DNA from: Citrobacter sp. 18056
GTDB lineage: Bacteria > Pseudomonadota > Gammaproteobacteria > Enterobacterales > Enterobacteriaceae
Reading direction: 5' to 3'
NCBI GenBank assembly: GCA_902706235.1
Contig: CACSJR010000012.1
Coordinates: forward strand, 1 to 64,000
DNA length: 64,000 nt
A program made the position numbers and the translations under genes. Below the pieces are notes generated by a model that saw only the letters and a program-made list of their open reading frames with translations, did no database searches and was not told where the DNA came from. Positions 34,023 through 44,265 of the stretch are shown in pieces. How positions within the stretch are numbered: the first letter of the stretch is position 1; each line of letters begins with the position of its first letter.

Positions 34023-36543
34023 GATAAACGAATACATCGATGCAATGCCTCTCTCTGATATTGAGAAGACCGCATTGCCGACCACTGATTTTCGTGCTCT
34101 GCATCAGGCGCTGGATACCGAACAGACCCCTATTACGCGTGAAGATGATTCACCGCTCGGTTCGGTAAAAGCGCGTCTGGAGCAGGCGTGGCCGGATTCG
34201 CTGGCTGAAGGGCAGTTAATCAAAGACGCGGAAGGGCGCACACAGCTCGAGGCTATGCCAAAAGCGACGCGTTCTTCAATGTTCCCGGACCCATGGCGCA
34301 CCAACCCGATTGGTCGCTTCTGGGACAGAATGCTGGGCCGTGAGGTTCAGCCGCGTTATTTGTCACGCCTGACTCAGGAAGAGCGTGAGCATGAGACCAA
34401 GTGGCGTACCGTCGGGACTATCCGTCGTTACATTCTGCTGTTGCTGACGCTGGCGCAAACCGTCGTCGCAACCTGGTATATGAAAACTATTCTGCCGTAT
34501 CAGGGCTGGGCGCTGGTTAACCCAATGGACATGCGCGGCCAGGATCTGCTGGTTTCCTTTATGCAGCTGCTGCCATACGTGCTGCAAACGGGGATCCTCA
34601 TCCTGTTCGCCATTCTGTTCTGTTGGGTTTCCGCCGGTTTCTGGACCGCCTTAATGGGCTTCCTGCAACTGCTGATTGGCCGCGATAAATACAGTATTTC
34701 AGCGTCAACCGTCGGTGACGAAGCGCTGAATCCTGAACATCGCACCGCGCTTATCATGCCTATCTGTAACGAAGACGTAGACCGCGTATTTGCAGGCCTG
34801 CGAGCGACCTGGGAATCGGTGAAAGCCACCGGTAACCACAAGCATTTCGACGTGTACGTGCTCAGTGACAGTTATGACCCTGATATCTGTATGCGTGAGC
34901 AGAAAGCGTGGATGGAGCTGATTGCGGAAGTGCAGGGCGAAGGGCAGATTTTCTACCGTCGTCGTCGTCGTCGTGTGAAGCGTAAAAGCGGCAACATCGA
35001 TGACTTCTGCCGTCGTTGGGGCAATCAGTACAGCTACATGGTGGTGCTGGACGCTGACTCCGTCATGACCGGTGACTGTCTGTGTGGCCTGGTGCGTCTG
35101 ATGGAAGCGAACCCGAACGCTGGGATCATCCAGTCTTCGCCAAAAGCCTCCGGTATGGACACGCTGTATGCGCGTTGCCAGCAGTTTGCGACCCGCGTTT
35201 ACGGCCCGCTGTTTACCGCTGGTCTGCACTTCTGGCAGTTGGGTGAATCCCACTACTGGGGTCATAATGCCATTATCCGCGTGAAGCCGTTCATTGAGCA
35301 CTGTGCGCTGGCACCATTGCCGGGCGAAGGTTCGTTTGCCGGTTCTATCCTCTCCCACGACTTCGTGGAAGCGGCGCTGATGCGTCGTGCAGGATGGGGC
35401 GTGTGGATTGCCTATGACTTGCCAGGTTCGTATGAAGAGCTGCCGCCAAACCTGCTGGACGAACTGAAACGTGACCGTCGCTGGTGTCACGGGAACCTGA
35501 TGAACTTCCGTCTGTTCCTCGTAAAAGGCATGCACCCGGTACACCGTGCGGTGTTCCTGACGGGGGTAATGTCATACCTGTCTGCGCCGCTGTGGTTTAT
35601 GTTCCTGGCGTTGTCGACGGCGCTCCAGGTGGTTCATGCGCTCACCGAGCCGCAGTACTTCCTGCAGCCGCGTCAGCTGTTCCCGGTGTGGCCACAGTGG
35701 CGTCCGGAACTCGCTATCGCGCTGTTTGCGTCCACTATGGTGCTGCTGTTCCTGCCTAAGCTGCTGAGTATCATCCTCATCTGGTGCAAAGGATCGAAAG
35801 AGTTTGGCGGTTTCTGCCGCGTGACCCTTTCCCTGCTGCTGGAAGTATTGTTCTCAGTGTTGCTGGCCCCGGTACGTATGCTGTTCCACACCGTGTTTGT
35901 GGTCAGTGCGTTCCTTGGCTGGGAAGTGGTATGGAATTCACCACAGCGTGATGATGACTCAACCCCATGGGGTGAAGCCTTCATGCGCCACGGTTCTCAG
36001 CTGCTGCTGGGTCTGGTGTGGGCCGCCGGTATGGCGTGGCTGGACTTGCGTTTCCTGTTCTGGCTGGCACCGATTGTCTTCTCGCTGATCCTGTCGCCGT
36101 TCGTGTCGGTGATTTCCAGCCGTGCGACCGTCGGTCTGCGTACCAAACGCTGGAAGCTGTTCCTGATCCCGGAAGAGTATTCCCCGCCGCAGGTTCTGAA
36201 AGATACCGACAAGTACGTGGTGCTGAACCGTACCCGTTCGCTGGACAATGGCTTTATGCACGCGGTATTTAACCCGTCGTTTAACGCCCTGGCAATAGCG
36301 ATGGCGACCGCGCGTCACCGTGACAGTAAAGTGCAAGAAATTGCCCGCGACCGTCACGTTGAGCAGGCGCTGAACGAAACGCCGGACAAACTGAATCGCG
36401 ACCGCCGCCTGGTGCTGCTGAGCGATCCGGTGACCATGGCGCGCATGCACTATCGCGTGTGGTCTTCGCCGGAGAGATACTCTTCGTGGGTGAACAATTA
36501 CGCGGAAATAACGCTGAATCCTACGGCGATTAAAGCGAAGTAA
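34015..36543 (+). CDS. opgH: Membrane glucosyltransferase OpgH
   Basis: 842 aa from [12 protein letters not shown]. This inner-membrane family 2 glycosyltransferase builds the beta-1,2 glucan chain of periplasmic glucans from UDP-glucose. In E. coli its N-terminal region also delays FtsZ assembly when UDP-glucose is high. Visible features are two membrane segments near residues 140-210, the catalytic domain with [12 protein letters not shown], a basic stretch of arginines ([13 protein letters not shown]), RDRRWCHGN for the Q/RxxRW motif, and later membrane helices. The start overlaps opgG. Confidence 0.96.
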   Translation: MNKINEYIDAMPLSDIEKTALPTTDFRALHQALDTEQTPITREDDSPLGSVKARLEQAWPDSLAEGQLIKDAEGRTQLEAMPKATRSSMFPDPWRTNPIGRFWDRMLGREVQPRYLSRLTQEEREHETKWRTVGTIRRYILLLLTLAQTVVATWYMKTILPYQGWALVNPMDMRGQDLLVSFMQLLPYVLQTGILILFAILFCWVSAGFWTALMGFLQLLIGRDKYSISASTVGDEALNPEHRTALIMPICNEDVDRVFAGLRATWESVKATGNHKHFDVYVLSDSYDPDICMREQKAWMELIAEVQGEGQIFYRRRRRRVKRKSGNIDDFCRRWGNQYSYMVVLDADSVMTGDCLCGLVRLMEANPNAGIIQSSPKASGMDTLYARCQQFATRVYGPLFTAGLHFWQLGESHYWGHNAIIRVKPFIEHCALAPLPGEGSFAGSILSHDFVEAALMRRAGWGVWIAYDLPGSYEELPPNLLDELKRDRRWCHGNLMNFRLFLVKGMHPVHRAVFLTGVMSYLSAPLWFMFLALSTALQVVHALTEPQYFLQPRQLFPVWPQWRPELAIALFASTMVLLFLPKLLSIILIWCKGSKEFGGFCRVTLSLLLEVLFSVLLAPVRMLFHTVFVVSAFLGWEVVWNSPQRDDDSTPWGEAFMRHGSQLLLGLVWAAGMAWLDLRFLFWLAPIVFSLILSPFVSVISSRATVGLRTKRWKLFLIPEEYSPPQVLKDTDKYVVLNRTRSLDNGFMHAVFNPSFNALAIAMATARHRDSKVQEIARDRHVEQALNETPDKLNRDRRLVLLSDPVTMARMHYRVWSSPERYSSWVNNYAEITLNPTAIKAK

Positions 36544-36570
36544 CTTCCGCGGTAACGCGTTTGAAAATAA

Positions 36571-36599
36571 AATACCGGTCGATTGACCGGTATTTTTTT
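36571..36599 (+). terminator. Terminator of opgGH
   Basis: AATACCGGTC, loop GATT, GACCGGTATT with a run of T, 28 bases after the opgH stop. Confidence 0.9.
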
Positions 36600-36611
36600 A
36601 ATGAGGTTTTG

Positions 36612-36854
36612 ATGAACAGAAACGTGGTGAGGATCCTGGCAGTGTGCCTGATGGCGCTCGCGCTGAGCGGCTGCGGCAGCATTATCAGTCGGACCATTCC
36701 GGGCCAGGGGCACGGAAATCAGTACTATCCCGGCGTGCAGTGGGACGTCAGAGATTCCGCATGGCGTTACATCACCATCCTCGATCTGCCGTTCTCGCTG
36801 GTCTTCGATACATTGCTGTTACCCATCGACGCGAACCAAGGCCCTTACGAGTAA
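36612..36854 (+). CDS. yceK: Small lipoprotein YceK
   Basis: 80 aa from MNRNVVRILAV, with a signal peptide and lipobox LALSGC followed by GSIISRTIPGQGHGNQYYPG. This is nearly identical to E. coli YceK (DUF1375 family). An outer-membrane or periplasmic lipoprotein of unknown function. Its stop codon abuts the msyB stop with no base between. Confidence 0.92.
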   Translation: MNRNVVRILAVCLMALALSGCGSIISRTIPGQGHGNQYYPGVQWDVRDSAWRYITILDLPFSLVFDTLLLPIDANQGPYE

Positions 36855-37229
36855 CTAGCGCTCATCCCACTCGTCGGCTGCCGTCTGGCCCTCTTCGGTG
36901 TCCAGAGGTGGTTCGAGCTGAAATTCGCCCTCATCCCACTCGTGGAGCGTATTTTCTTCAATCCACTCCTGAGTCAGCTCAATCTCGTCGAAATCGCCGT
37001 CAAAGACGCTTTGCGCACCTTCTCCGCTCACCATCGGCAGGCATTCGCCTTCTTCGCCTTCAGTGGCAAAGAATTCGGCCTGCCACATAATATCGCCATC
37101 CTGCAGGATGTATTTCTGTAAGTTGAGCTGCTGAACACTGAGTTCTTCCTCTCCCGGATTGGGGCTGCTGGCAACGAACTCTTCACGAGCCGCATCAATA
37201 GCTTCGTCGAGCGTGGCGTACATAGTCAT
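36855..37229 (-). CDS. msyB: Acidic protein MsyB
   Basis: 124 aa with an extreme excess of Asp and Glu (for example EEGEEGECL, FDGDFDEIELTQEWIEEN). In E. coli it was found as a multicopy suppressor of secY and secA defects and is RpoS-dependent; its direct role is unclear. It is convergent with yceK and has its own upstream region before mdtG. Confidence 0.92.
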   Translation of the reverse strand: MTMYATLDEAIDAAREEFVASSPNPGEEELSVQQLNLQKYILQDGDIMWQAEFFATEGEEGECLPMVSGEGAQSVFDGDFDEIELTQEWIEENTLHEWDEGEFQLEPPLDTEEGQTAADEWDER

Positions 37230-37323
37230 CTCATTCTCCCTGCGGTTTGACGTGGTTTTCAGGAAAAGAATAGACGAAGTTTAGATTAAGCAAGAACGTC
37301 AGACGAAAAATCATCCTGATGGA

Positions 37324-38580
37324 TTAATTCACCGCAGACGAGTCTTCACTTTCATTCTGCACTGAGGCGAGGGCAGCCTGTCGTGTACGGCGCATACTCA
37401 GGCCAGTGTAAATGGCGTTGAACATGACCACACTCGCGGTCACCAGGAACACTGTGCGAAAACCGTAGCTCGCCGAAACCGAGGCGCCAATCAGCGGCCC
37501 GGTGACATTACCGATATCGCGGAATGACTGGTTATAGCTGAAAATGCGTCCGGCAATTTGGTTGGTGGAATTGTACACCAGCAGTGTCTGAACCGCGGGC
37601 AGCAGCGCCCCGTCGGCAGCACCGAGCAGAAAGCGCAGCAGGCCAAGCTGCCAGGGGGTTTGCACAAATGACATCGGGATTAACAGCAGAACGGAGATGA
37701 TCAGCGCCGCAATCAGGATTTTTTCTGGCCCGATTCTATCGCCCAGCTTGCCCAGGCGAGGGGCGCTGATCAGCGCGGCAACGCCGGGTACCGAGGCAAT
37801 CATCCCGCTGATAAACGCAATATTGCTGACGTTACCCGCCAGCTCTCGTACATACAGCGTCAAAATGGGGGCGATGGAACCGGTCGCCACCTGGATAATC
37901 ATGGTGGTGATAAACAGGCTTAGCACCAGCTTCGGACTTTTCAGCGAGGAAAGAACGTCTCTGGCGTGCAGCATCTCTTTTTTCGGCACCGGCTCGAACT
38001 GCTCGCGGATAAGTAAAAGTGTCAGCAGGAAGCACAAAAACAGTACGCTGGCAGTCATAAAGAACACCGGACGCAGGCCGTAGGTGTCTGCCATCAGGCC
38101 GCCCGCTAAAGGGCCAAGTAGCGCGCCGCTCACCGCCCCGGTGGAAAGCGTCCCCAGCGCCCAGCCGCTTTTATGGCGAGGGATTTGAGTGGCGATCAGC
38201 GCATTGGCGTTCGGCACAAAACCGCCGAGCAGACCCAACAGCGCGCGCAGAACCAGAAACTGCCAGATATTCTGCGCGAAGCCCATCAGCACCATCACAA
38301 TCGCCATGCCGAGCGCAGAGCGTAGCAGCATGATTTTTCGACCTTTACGGTCTGCCAGTCCTCCCCAAAACGGTGAGGCGATAGCGGAAAACAGAAAGGT
38401 GATGCTGAATACCAGTCCGGACCACATATTTAGCGCGCTGTGTCCGGTGACGCCGAGTTGTTCGACGTATAGCGGCAGGAAAGGCATGACCAGGCTGAAG
38501 GCCGCGCCGGTAAGAAAGCAGCCGATCCAGGCGATGGTGAGATTCCGTTTCCAGCTTATGGGGGCATCTGAGGAAAGCAT
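37324..38580 (-). CDS. mdtG: Multidrug efflux MFS transporter MdtG
   Basis: 418 aa from the ATG at 38580 ([14 protein letters not shown]). A TTG 11 codons upstream is open but not needed by comparison with E. coli. Twelve membrane helices with MFS motif [11 protein letters not shown] between helices 2 and 3 and a related [10 protein letters not shown] in the second half. E. coli MdtG confers resistance to fosfomycin and deoxycholate and belongs to the marA/soxS/rob regulon. I saw no marbox by eye. Confidence 0.93.
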   Translation of the reverse strand: MLSSDAPISWKRNLTIAWIGCFLTGAAFSLVMPFLPLYVEQLGVTGHSALNMWSGLVFSITFLFSAIASPFWGGLADRKGRKIMLLRSALGMAIVMVLMGFAQNIWQFLVLRALLGLLGGFVPNANALIATQIPRHKSGWALGTLSTGAVSGALLGPLAGGLMADTYGLRPVFFMTASVLFLCFLLTLLLIREQFEPVPKKEMLHARDVLSSLKSPKLVLSLFITTMIIQVATGSIAPILTLYVRELAGNVSNIAFISGMIASVPGVAALISAPRLGKLGDRIGPEKILIAALIISVLLLIPMSFVQTPWQLGLLRFLLGAADGALLPAVQTLLVYNSTNQIAGRIFSYNQSFRDIGNVTGPLIGASVSASYGFRTVFLVTASVVMFNAIYTGLSMRRTRQAALASVQNESEDSSAVN

Positions 38581-38687
38581 AGGGTTCCGCGTAATGACGC
38601 TAGGGTCGTTCAAAATGAAGTGATAAGCAGGCTAATTATGCGCTCGCTAAATCACGACTGCAATCAACGACGACGAAACCAGGAAAG

Positions 38688-38721
38688 AAAAAACAGGCCG
38701 GGTAACCGCAGCGCTCCCGGC
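38688..38721 (-). terminator. Terminator of lpxL
   Basis: On the minus strand GCCGGG, a 13-base loop, CCCGGC, then CTG and a run of T, just after the lpxL stop. Confidence 0.65.
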
Positions 38722-38730
38722 GGGTAAGGG

Positions 38731-39654
38731 TCAATAGCGGGAAGGGGTGCCTTCCGGACGCGTTTTGAAACGGCGATGCAGCCACATGTACTGCTCGGGC
38801 GCCATCAAAATGCATTGTTCAATCACTTTGTTCATCCACGCGGCGGTGGTTTCGGCATCGTCCAACGGCGGGGCGCACTCAGGCTCGAGAATCACCAATT
38901 CATAACCTTTGCCACCCGGCTTACGACGCGGCACGAAAGGTACAATGCAGGCTTTCGACATGCGCGTCAGAGTGTAAGTCCCGGAAGTGGTTGCCGCTTT
39001 GTCGACGCCGAACAGCGGCACAAACACGCTGCCCTGAGGGCCGTAATCGTGATCGGGCGCATACCAGATGACTTCACCGTTTTTCAAAGCGCGGATCATG
39101 CCCTTTAAATCTTTGCGATCGAGCATGTCTTTGTTGGAGCGCATGCGTCCCCAGGTCTGCACCAGGTCGATAACCGGATTATCATTCGGGCGATACACGC
39201 CAATCCCCGGAGACGCGTGCAGGCCAAACATGCGGGCGCCGATTTCTAGCGTCAGGAAGTGAATACCGATCAGCAGAATGCCTTTTTTCTCGGCTTCCAG
39301 TGCACGGATATGTTCCACGCCGGTGGAATCACTCCAGCGAGCCATCCGTTTGTCGGACCAGAACCACGCCATGCCGGTTTCCATCAAACCCATGCCAACA
39401 GACTCAAAGTTTTTGACTACCCAGTCATGACGCGTTTTTTCGTCCATATTGGGAAAGCACAGTTCGAGATTACGGTAGGCAATCTGTGAACGCCGTTTCA
39501 TCAGACGCAACGAAAGACGGCCAAGGGACGTACCGAGTCGGTAGAGGATCGGATAAGGAAGTTGAACCAGTAGCCACAACAGGCCGACGCCCAGCCAGGT
39601 TAACCAGTAACGCGGGTGGAGGAGCGCGGCGGAAAATTTAGGTAAATGCGTCAT
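38731..39654 (-). CDS. lpxL: Lipid A lauroyltransferase LpxL (HtrB)
   Basis: 307 aa from [20 protein letters not shown], which matches E. coli; the open frame runs further upstream without conservation. One N-terminal membrane anchor is at about residues 19-38, and the acyltransferase H-x4-E motif is H132-E137 (HFLTLE). It adds a laurate to Kdo2-lipid IVA during lipid A synthesis at the inner membrane. It is divergent from trhO. Confidence 0.94.
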   Translation of the reverse strand: MTHLPKFSAALLHPRYWLTWLGVGLLWLLVQLPYPILYRLGTSLGRLSLRLMKRRSQIAYRNLELCFPNMDEKTRHDWVVKNFESVGMGLMETGMAWFWSDKRMARWSDSTGVEHIRALEAEKKGILLIGIHFLTLEIGARMFGLHASPGIGVYRPNDNPVIDLVQTWGRMRSNKDMLDRKDLKGMIRALKNGEVIWYAPDHDYGPQGSVFVPLFGVDKAATTSGTYTLTRMSKACIVPFVPRRKPGGKGYELVILEPECAPPLDDAETTAAWMNKVIEQCILMAPEQYMWLHRRFKTRPEGTPSRY

Positions 39655-39873
39655 CTCAGTCCTGTTCTTTCGAGCAATTGATTTTATTATCGCACTTTTT
39701 CGGGCTTCGCCCAAATGACCCCAGGCGGAACGTCTGTTATTGCAGCAAATGTAGTGAGTGTATCTGTTTGAGGTGAGAAAAATGTAGCGCAAAATGTGGG
39801 GATGTAAATTTGCAGCACATGCTATATGATGCGGGCCGCGAATTTTCTCATAAACGAATGCAGGAACCACACC
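39655..39873. promoter_or_regulatory. Divergent promoter region lpxL / trhO
   Basis: 219 bases, AT-rich near the trhO start; no motif assigned. Confidence 0.3.
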
Positions 39874-40923
39874 ATGCCAGTGTTGCATAACCGCATCTCG
39901 AATGAGCAATTGAAGGCGCAGATGATGGCTGAAACCGAGCCGCGCACGACAATCTCATTCTATAAATATTTCACTATTACCGATCCAAAAGCGACCCGCG
40001 ATGCGCTGTATCAGGCGTTCACCGGGCTCAGCGTGTTTGGCCGCGTCTATCTCGCCCATGAAGGGATTAACGCGCAAATCAGCGTACCAGAGAGCAAAGT
40101 CGACGCTTTCCGTGAGCTACTGTACGGTTTTGATCCGGCGTTCAACAATCTGCGCCTGAATATTGCGCTGGATGATGACGGGAAATCATTCTGGGTGCTG
40201 CGCATGAAAGTGCGTGACCGCATCGTGGCTGACGGCATTGATGACCCGACGTTTGACGCCAGCGACGTGGGTGAATATCTGAAAGCAGCCGAAGTGAATG
40301 CCATGCTCGACGATCCCGATGCGGTGTTTATCGACATGCGTAACCACTACGAATACGAAGTGGGTCATTTCGAAAACGCGCTGGAAATCCCGGCTGACAC
40401 TTTCCGCGACCAGCTGCCAAAAGCCGTTGAAATGATGGAAGAGTACCGCGATAAGAAAATTGTCATGTACTGCACCGGCGGGATCCGCTGCGAAAAAGCC
40501 AGTGCGTTTATGAAGCACAAAGGCTTCAATAAGGTCTGGCATATTGAGGGTGGGATTATCGAATACGCCCGCCGCGCACGTGAGCAGGGTCTGCCAGTGC
40601 GTTTTATCGGTAAGAACTTTGTGTTCGACGAACGCATGGGCGAACGCATTTCAGACGACGTGATCGCACATTGTCACCAGTGCGGTACGCCGTGCGACAG
40701 TCACACCAACTGTCTGAACGACGGTTGCCATCTGCTGTTCATTCAGTGTCCGGCGTGCGCGGAGAAATTCCGTGGCTGCTGTAGCGAACTATGCAAAGAA
40801 GAGAGCGTGCTGCCGGAAGAAGAGCAGCGTCGGCTGCGGGCAGGGCGTGAAAACGGTAACAAGATCTTCAATAAATCGCGCGGTCAATTGAATACGCGTT
40901 TGGGGATCCCTGACCCGGAATAA
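39874..40923 (+). CDS. trhO: tRNA uridine(34) hydroxylase TrhO (YceA)
   Basis: 349 aa from [13 protein letters not shown], as in E. coli. The central rhodanese domain has catalytic C200 in [13 protein letters not shown], and the C-terminal cysteine-rich motif ([15 protein letters not shown]) is typical of the family. TrhO makes 5-hydroxyuridine at the wobble position of some tRNAs using oxygen, parallel to the prephenate-dependent TrhP route. In E. coli yceI and yceJ follow; here solA comes directly. Confidence 0.94.
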   Translation: MPVLHNRISNEQLKAQMMAETEPRTTISFYKYFTITDPKATRDALYQAFTGLSVFGRVYLAHEGINAQISVPESKVDAFRELLYGFDPAFNNLRLNIALDDDGKSFWVLRMKVRDRIVADGIDDPTFDASDVGEYLKAAEVNAMLDDPDAVFIDMRNHYEYEVGHFENALEIPADTFRDQLPKAVEMMEEYRDKKIVMYCTGGIRCEKASAFMKHKGFNKVWHIEGGIIEYARRAREQGLPVRFIGKNFVFDERMGERISDDVIAHCHQCGTPCDSHTNCLNDGCHLLFIQCPACAEKFRGCCSELCKEESVLPEEEQRRLRAGRENGNKIFNKSRGQLNTRLGIPDPE

Positions 40924-40942
40924 AGGTCGAGGAAAAAATCAG

Positions 40943-40975
40943 GCCCGGTAAGCGGTAGCGCTACCGGGCTTTTTT
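40943..40975 (+). terminator. Terminator of trhO (may also serve solA)
   Basis: GCCCGGTA, a loop of 11 bases, TACCGGGC and six T, between the convergent trhO and solA stops. Confidence 0.85.
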
Positions 40976-40981
40976 ACGCCC

Positions 40982-42100
40982 TCAGCGAGCGAAACGCGCT
41001 AGCCTGAACGGCGACAGATCAAACGCTGGCGTCTTGCCCTGCGCAAAATCAGCGGCAATTTCGCCCAGCACCGAAGTGAACTTAAAGCCATGTCCGCTCA
41101 GACCGGAAATCACCAACGTGTTGTCATGACCGGGAAGGGTGTCGATGATGAAGTCTTCGTCCGGCGAATTGTCGTAGGTGCAGGCCGCGCCGTGCAGGCA
41201 GCAGCCAATGCCGGGCAGCACGTTACGCAGGAAGTTAAAGGCTTCAGAGCCGTCCGTTGCCACCGCGCCAAATGGTTTGCGCTGTTCTGGAGAATCAATC
41301 ACTTGCCCTCCGTTGTGCTTGCCGATTTTCAGCTCATTGTCTTCCGCCGGGAAACCGTAATACTGGTCACCGTTTGGCAGCTCACCGGTAAACGCCGGAA
41401 AGTTGTTTTTGCTACTGTATCGGCCATCGGCCTGGTACCAGGCAAATACTTTACGCACCGGCTGAATTGGCAGTTCCGGCAGAAGCCTGGTAGCCCAGGT
41501 TCCGGCGCTCACCAACAGACGTTTCGCGGTGTAACTGCCATCGGCGGTTTCAACGGTGGTGCCATCCGCGTGATGCGAAACGGCGGTAACAGGGCAATTG
41601 AACAGCTGAGCACAGCCGGCTTCGCGGGCCAGTTCGACCCAGGCTTTTACCGCCAGCTCACTGCGCAGCACGCCGGAAGCCGGTTCAAACAGCCCGACGT
41701 AATCCTCCGGCACACGGATCTCCGGCCAGCGGGCCATCAGCGCCTGGCTGTCAAGCCGCTCAACGTCCAGACCGAATTGACGGGCGCTCTGCTCGACGTT
41801 GGCGAGGAACGGTGAATGCGCCGGGCCCAGGTTGATGACGCCGGTTTTCTCAAAAATCTCTTCGCCGCTCAGCGTGGCGAGTTCATCCCACAGGGTTTGT
41901 GCGCGAAGCACCAGCGGCACATATTTTTCACCCTCGCCGTAGGCATGGCGAATCAGGCGTGTATCGCCGTGGTGGCTGCCTTCGTTATGCGGCGGCAGAT
42001 GGGCATCGGTCATCAAGACCGACAGCCCTGCGCGGGAAGCGTAATAACCGGCGGCGGCACCGACAGAGCCACTGCCGATAATTATTAAGTCGTAGTTCAT
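40982..42100 (-). CDS. solA: N-methyl-L-tryptophan oxidase SolA
   Basis: 372 aa from [20 protein letters not shown], the E. coli length. The Rossmann FAD motif is at residues 8-13 (GSGSVG). [12 protein letters not shown] follows, and a C-terminal GLSGHGFKF is typical of the MSOX/MTOX family, with a likely flavin-linking cysteine in the 310-320 region ([13 protein letters not shown]). It oxidatively demethylates N-methyltryptophan and related N-methyl amino acids. Confidence 0.93.
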   Translation of the reverse strand: MNYDLIIIGSGSVGAAAGYYASRAGLSVLMTDAHLPPHNEGSHHGDTRLIRHAYGEGEKYVPLVLRAQTLWDELATLSGEEIFEKTGVINLGPAHSPFLANVEQSARQFGLDVERLDSQALMARWPEIRVPEDYVGLFEPASGVLRSELAVKAWVELAREAGCAQLFNCPVTAVSHHADGTTVETADGSYTAKRLLVSAGTWATRLLPELPIQPVRKVFAWYQADGRYSSKNNFPAFTGELPNGDQYYGFPAEDNELKIGKHNGGQVIDSPEQRKPFGAVATDGSEAFNFLRNVLPGIGCCLHGAACTYDNSPDEDFIIDTLPGHDNTLVISGLSGHGFKFTSVLGEIAADFAQGKTPAFDLSPFRLARFAR

Positions 42101-42172
42101 GCGTGTCTCATCTCTGTTCGTTATTAGCAGGGTAATTAATCTGATAATGCATGACAAGCCAGAAATAATTAA

Positions 42173-42189
42173 GGCACCCGATGGGTGCC
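42173..42189 (-). terminator. Stem-loop downstream of bssS
   Basis: GGCACCC, loop GAT, GGGTGCC; on the minus strand followed by TTAATTATTT. A probable weak terminator for bssS. Confidence 0.6.
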
Positions 42190-42215
42190 TGTTACGTGAA
42201 TTTTGGCATCAAGCG

Positions 42216-42470
42216 CTAATGCCTTCGATACTCGTTTTCCTGGAAATCGCCGGATTCAATTTTGGCGATGCCCGCTTCTAAAATAGAAATAAACTGGCGG
42301 GCTACATCGGTCGTTAACCATAGCGTTTGACCGATTTCTGCTTCGTTGTGACTCGATAGTGTGGGGTTCTGGTAGTGCAGGCGCAGCATCAGCGCGTCAT
42401 AGCTGTCTACGGTGCTGATGTCCCATCCGACGAGGGGATGGGTCTGGATGACTTCATTATTCTTTTCCAT
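42216..42470 (-). CDS. bssS: Biofilm regulator BssS
   Basis: 84 aa from MEKNNEVIQTHPLVGWDIST, nearly identical to E. coli BssS (YceP). A small cytoplasmic protein linked to biofilm formation, indole and AI-2 signalling; biochemistry unknown. It is a single gene, flanked by a stem-loop on one side and a 291-base gap to dinI on the other. Confidence 0.93.
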   Translation of the reverse strand: MEKNNEVIQTHPLVGWDISTVDSYDALMLRLHYQNPTLSSHNEAEIGQTLWLTTDVARQFISILEAGIAKIESGDFQENEYRRH

Positions 42471-42761
42471 CATAACCCCTTATTAACGTGTTTAAAGACA
42501 ACGGTTCGAGGTTCAATGCGTGTTTTCTGAAGCATACTAATTATATCAACAACTATGAAAATATTCGAACTTTCGGGTTAAGAGCAACATTTTTTTCTGG
42601 GTCAATCGTTTTTTTGAACAATAAAGCGGCAATTAGTTCGTTATTTTCTAAAAGAAAAGTGATGCAATAAGAAAAAGGTTAAAAAAAGCACAAAATGAAA
42701 TTAAAAAAGCCGGGGCGACCCGGCAAAAATTACATAATGATGGAGCGTTTTTTTAATCGAA
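42471..42761. other. AT-rich gap between bssS and dinI
   Basis: Nothing recognisable besides the dinI terminator at its right end. It should include the bssS promoter. Confidence 0.3.
42703..42724 (-). terminator. Terminator of dinI
   Basis: On the minus strand GCCGGG, loop TCGC, CCCGGC, then six T. Confidence 0.85.
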
Positions 42762-43007
42762 TCAGGCAGGGTTAAACCAGTCATCCGCGCTTTCCCAGGT
42801 TTCCTGGAGAATTTCGCTGATGCGGTCTTTGTCTTCTTTAGCGCCACCGAGAACGGAAAGATTATTGCCCGCGGCATAGCGCACGCTGACTTGTCCGTTC
42901 TGGTCGGGGAATTGATCGAGAATACGGCGGGAAAGCTCGCTGGTGAGCGCATCAATGGCGCCTGCGGGCAGGACAGTGGTTCTGGCGATAGTCACTTCAA
43001 TACGCAT
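42762..43007 (-). CDS. dinI: DNA-damage-inducible protein DinI
   Basis: 81 aa (MRIEVTIARTTVLPAGAID...), with the acidic C-terminal helix (DKDRISEILQETWESADDWF) that mimics single-stranded DNA and binds RecA. It tunes RecA filament stability and so UmuD and LexA cleavage in the SOS response. A LexA box lies just upstream. Confidence 0.94.
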   Translation of the reverse strand: MRIEVTIARTTVLPAGAIDALTSELSRRILDQFPDQNGQVSVRYAAGNNLSVLGGAKEDKDRISEILQETWESADDWFNPA

Positions 43008-43027
43008 AATGTGCCCCCTGTTGAATA

Positions 43028-43047
43028 TACTGGATATTTATACAGTT
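43028..43047. promoter_or_regulatory. LexA box of dinI
   Basis: TACTGGATATTTATACAGTT: the obligatory CTG-N10-CAG with an AT-rich centre, 21-40 bases before the dinI start. It explains SOS control of the gene. Confidence 0.9.
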
Positions 43048-43083
43048 AGTTTGCGAAACTTACAACAGGAGGCAATCATTTTT

Positions 43084-44130
43084 TTAGCGTTTAACGCTCC
43101 AGTTCACGGTTTCACCGGCAAGGAACGGGATCAGCGTGTCGTCGGTCAGGGCGATACTGTCGACAACCTGGCTCTCTTTGCGCTCCAGTTCGATGAAGCT
43201 CTCATTCACCGGCAGGCCATAGAAACGCGGGCCATTCAGTGAGCAGAAGCCCTCGAAGTGTTGTAAGGCATTCATTTCTTCGAACACCGTGGCATAGCTG
43301 CCGAGCGCCGTTGGGGCGTTGAAGCAGCCCGCACAGCCGCAGCTGGCTTCTTTGCGATGACGCGCATGCGGGGCAGAGTCGGTACCGAGGAAGGCGCGCT
43401 CAAAGCCGCTGGCAACCAGTTCACGCAGCGCCTGCTGGTGAATGTTGCGTTTGAGGATAGGCAGGCAGTACAGGTGAGGGCGCACGCCGCCAACCAGCAT
43501 GTGGTTGCGGTTAAACATCAGATGCTGCGGGGTAATGGTGGCGGCCAGCAGTTCGTTGCCGTCGCGCACGTATTCAGCGGCATCTTTGGTGGTGATATGT
43601 TCAAACACCACTTTCAGGCCCGGCAGACGCTGGCGCATCGGCTCCATCACCGTTTCGATAAAACGTGCTTCACGGTCAAAAATGTCTATCTCAGCATGGG
43701 TAACTTCGCCGTGGACCAGCAGCGGCATGCCGAGTTTTTGCATGCGCTCAAGCACCGGCATGATCGCATCAATGCTGGTGACGCCGTGGCTGGAGTTGGT
43801 GGTCGCGTTAGCTGGATACAGTTTGGCGGCGGTAAATACGCCTTCGTGGAATCCGCGTTCCAGCTCGTTTGGATCCAGAGTGTCGGTCAAATAGCAGGTC
43901 ATCAGCGGGGTAAAGTCATGGCCCGCAGGAACGGCATCAAGAATGCGTTGGCGGTAGCTGATGGCGGCATCAACGGTGGTCACCGGTGGCACCAGGTTTG
44001 GCATCACAATCGCCCGGCCATACACTTCACTGGTGTAAGGCACGACGGTTTTCAGCATATCACCATCGCGCAGATGGATATGCCAGTCGTCGGGACGGCG
44101 GATTTTCAGTAGCTGGGATTGTGCTGTCAT
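43084..44130 (-). CDS. pyrC: Dihydroorotase PyrC
   Basis: 348 aa. A class II dihydroorotase that closes carbamoyl-aspartate to dihydroorotate in pyrimidine synthesis. The metal motif [11 protein letters not shown] (H17, H19), the conserved [10 protein letters not shown] with the carboxylated lysine just before it (AAKLYP), the VHGEVT segment and GTDSAPH are all present. Regulated by PurR and by a CTP-sensitive leader in E. coli; both elements seem conserved here. Confidence 0.96.
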   Translation of the reverse strand: MTAQSQLLKIRRPDDWHIHLRDGDMLKTVVPYTSEVYGRAIVMPNLVPPVTTVDAAISYRQRILDAVPAGHDFTPLMTCYLTDTLDPNELERGFHEGVFTAAKLYPANATTNSSHGVTSIDAIMPVLERMQKLGMPLLVHGEVTHAEIDIFDREARFIETVMEPMRQRLPGLKVVFEHITTKDAAEYVRDGNELLAATITPQHLMFNRNHMLVGGVRPHLYCLPILKRNIHQQALRELVASGFERAFLGTDSAPHARHRKEASCGCAGCFNAPTALGSYATVFEEMNALQHFEGFCSLNGPRFYGLPVNESFIELERKESQVVDSIALTDDTLIPFLAGETVNWSVKR

Positions 44131-44138
44131 GGAAGGCT

Positions 44139-44169
44139 CCGGCTTGTTGAGAAGGGCTATTTTTGCCGG
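44139..44169 (-). promoter_or_regulatory. pyrC leader with hairpin-forming arms over the ribosome site
   Basis: CCGGC (44165-44169, read on the minus strand) near the transcript start can pair with GCCGG (44139-44143), which overlaps the Shine-Dalgarno. This is the arrangement by which E. coli pyrC is switched: transcripts started at high CTP lack part of the stem differently from those started at low CTP. Conservation is inferred from sequence only. Confidence 0.5.
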
Positions 44170-44182
44170 GCACTAAGATTAA

Positions 44183-44198
44183 ACGTAAACGTTTTCCT
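44183..44198. promoter_or_regulatory. PurR box of pyrC
   Basis: ACGTAAACGTTTTCCT fits the PurR consensus ACGCAAACGTTTGCNT with three mismatches and a perfect AAACGTTT core. It overlaps the likely -10/-35 region. Confidence 0.75.
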
Positions 44199-44213
44199 TT
44201 GCACTCCTTTCCG

Positions 44214-44243
44214 TAAAAAAAACGGGCGCGATTTGCGCCCGTT
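44214..44243 (-). terminator. Terminator of yceB
   Basis: On the minus strand AACGGGCGC, loop AAATC, GCGCCCGTT followed by T residues, about 22 bases after the yceB stop. Confidence 0.85.
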
Positions 44244-44265
44244 TCGAGATCAGTCCCCGATTCGA

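Noticed and set aside
38581-38613. Longer mdtG start at a TTG codon
   Set aside because: The ATG at 38580 gives a protein that lines up with the E. coli start region; the TTG adds residues without support.
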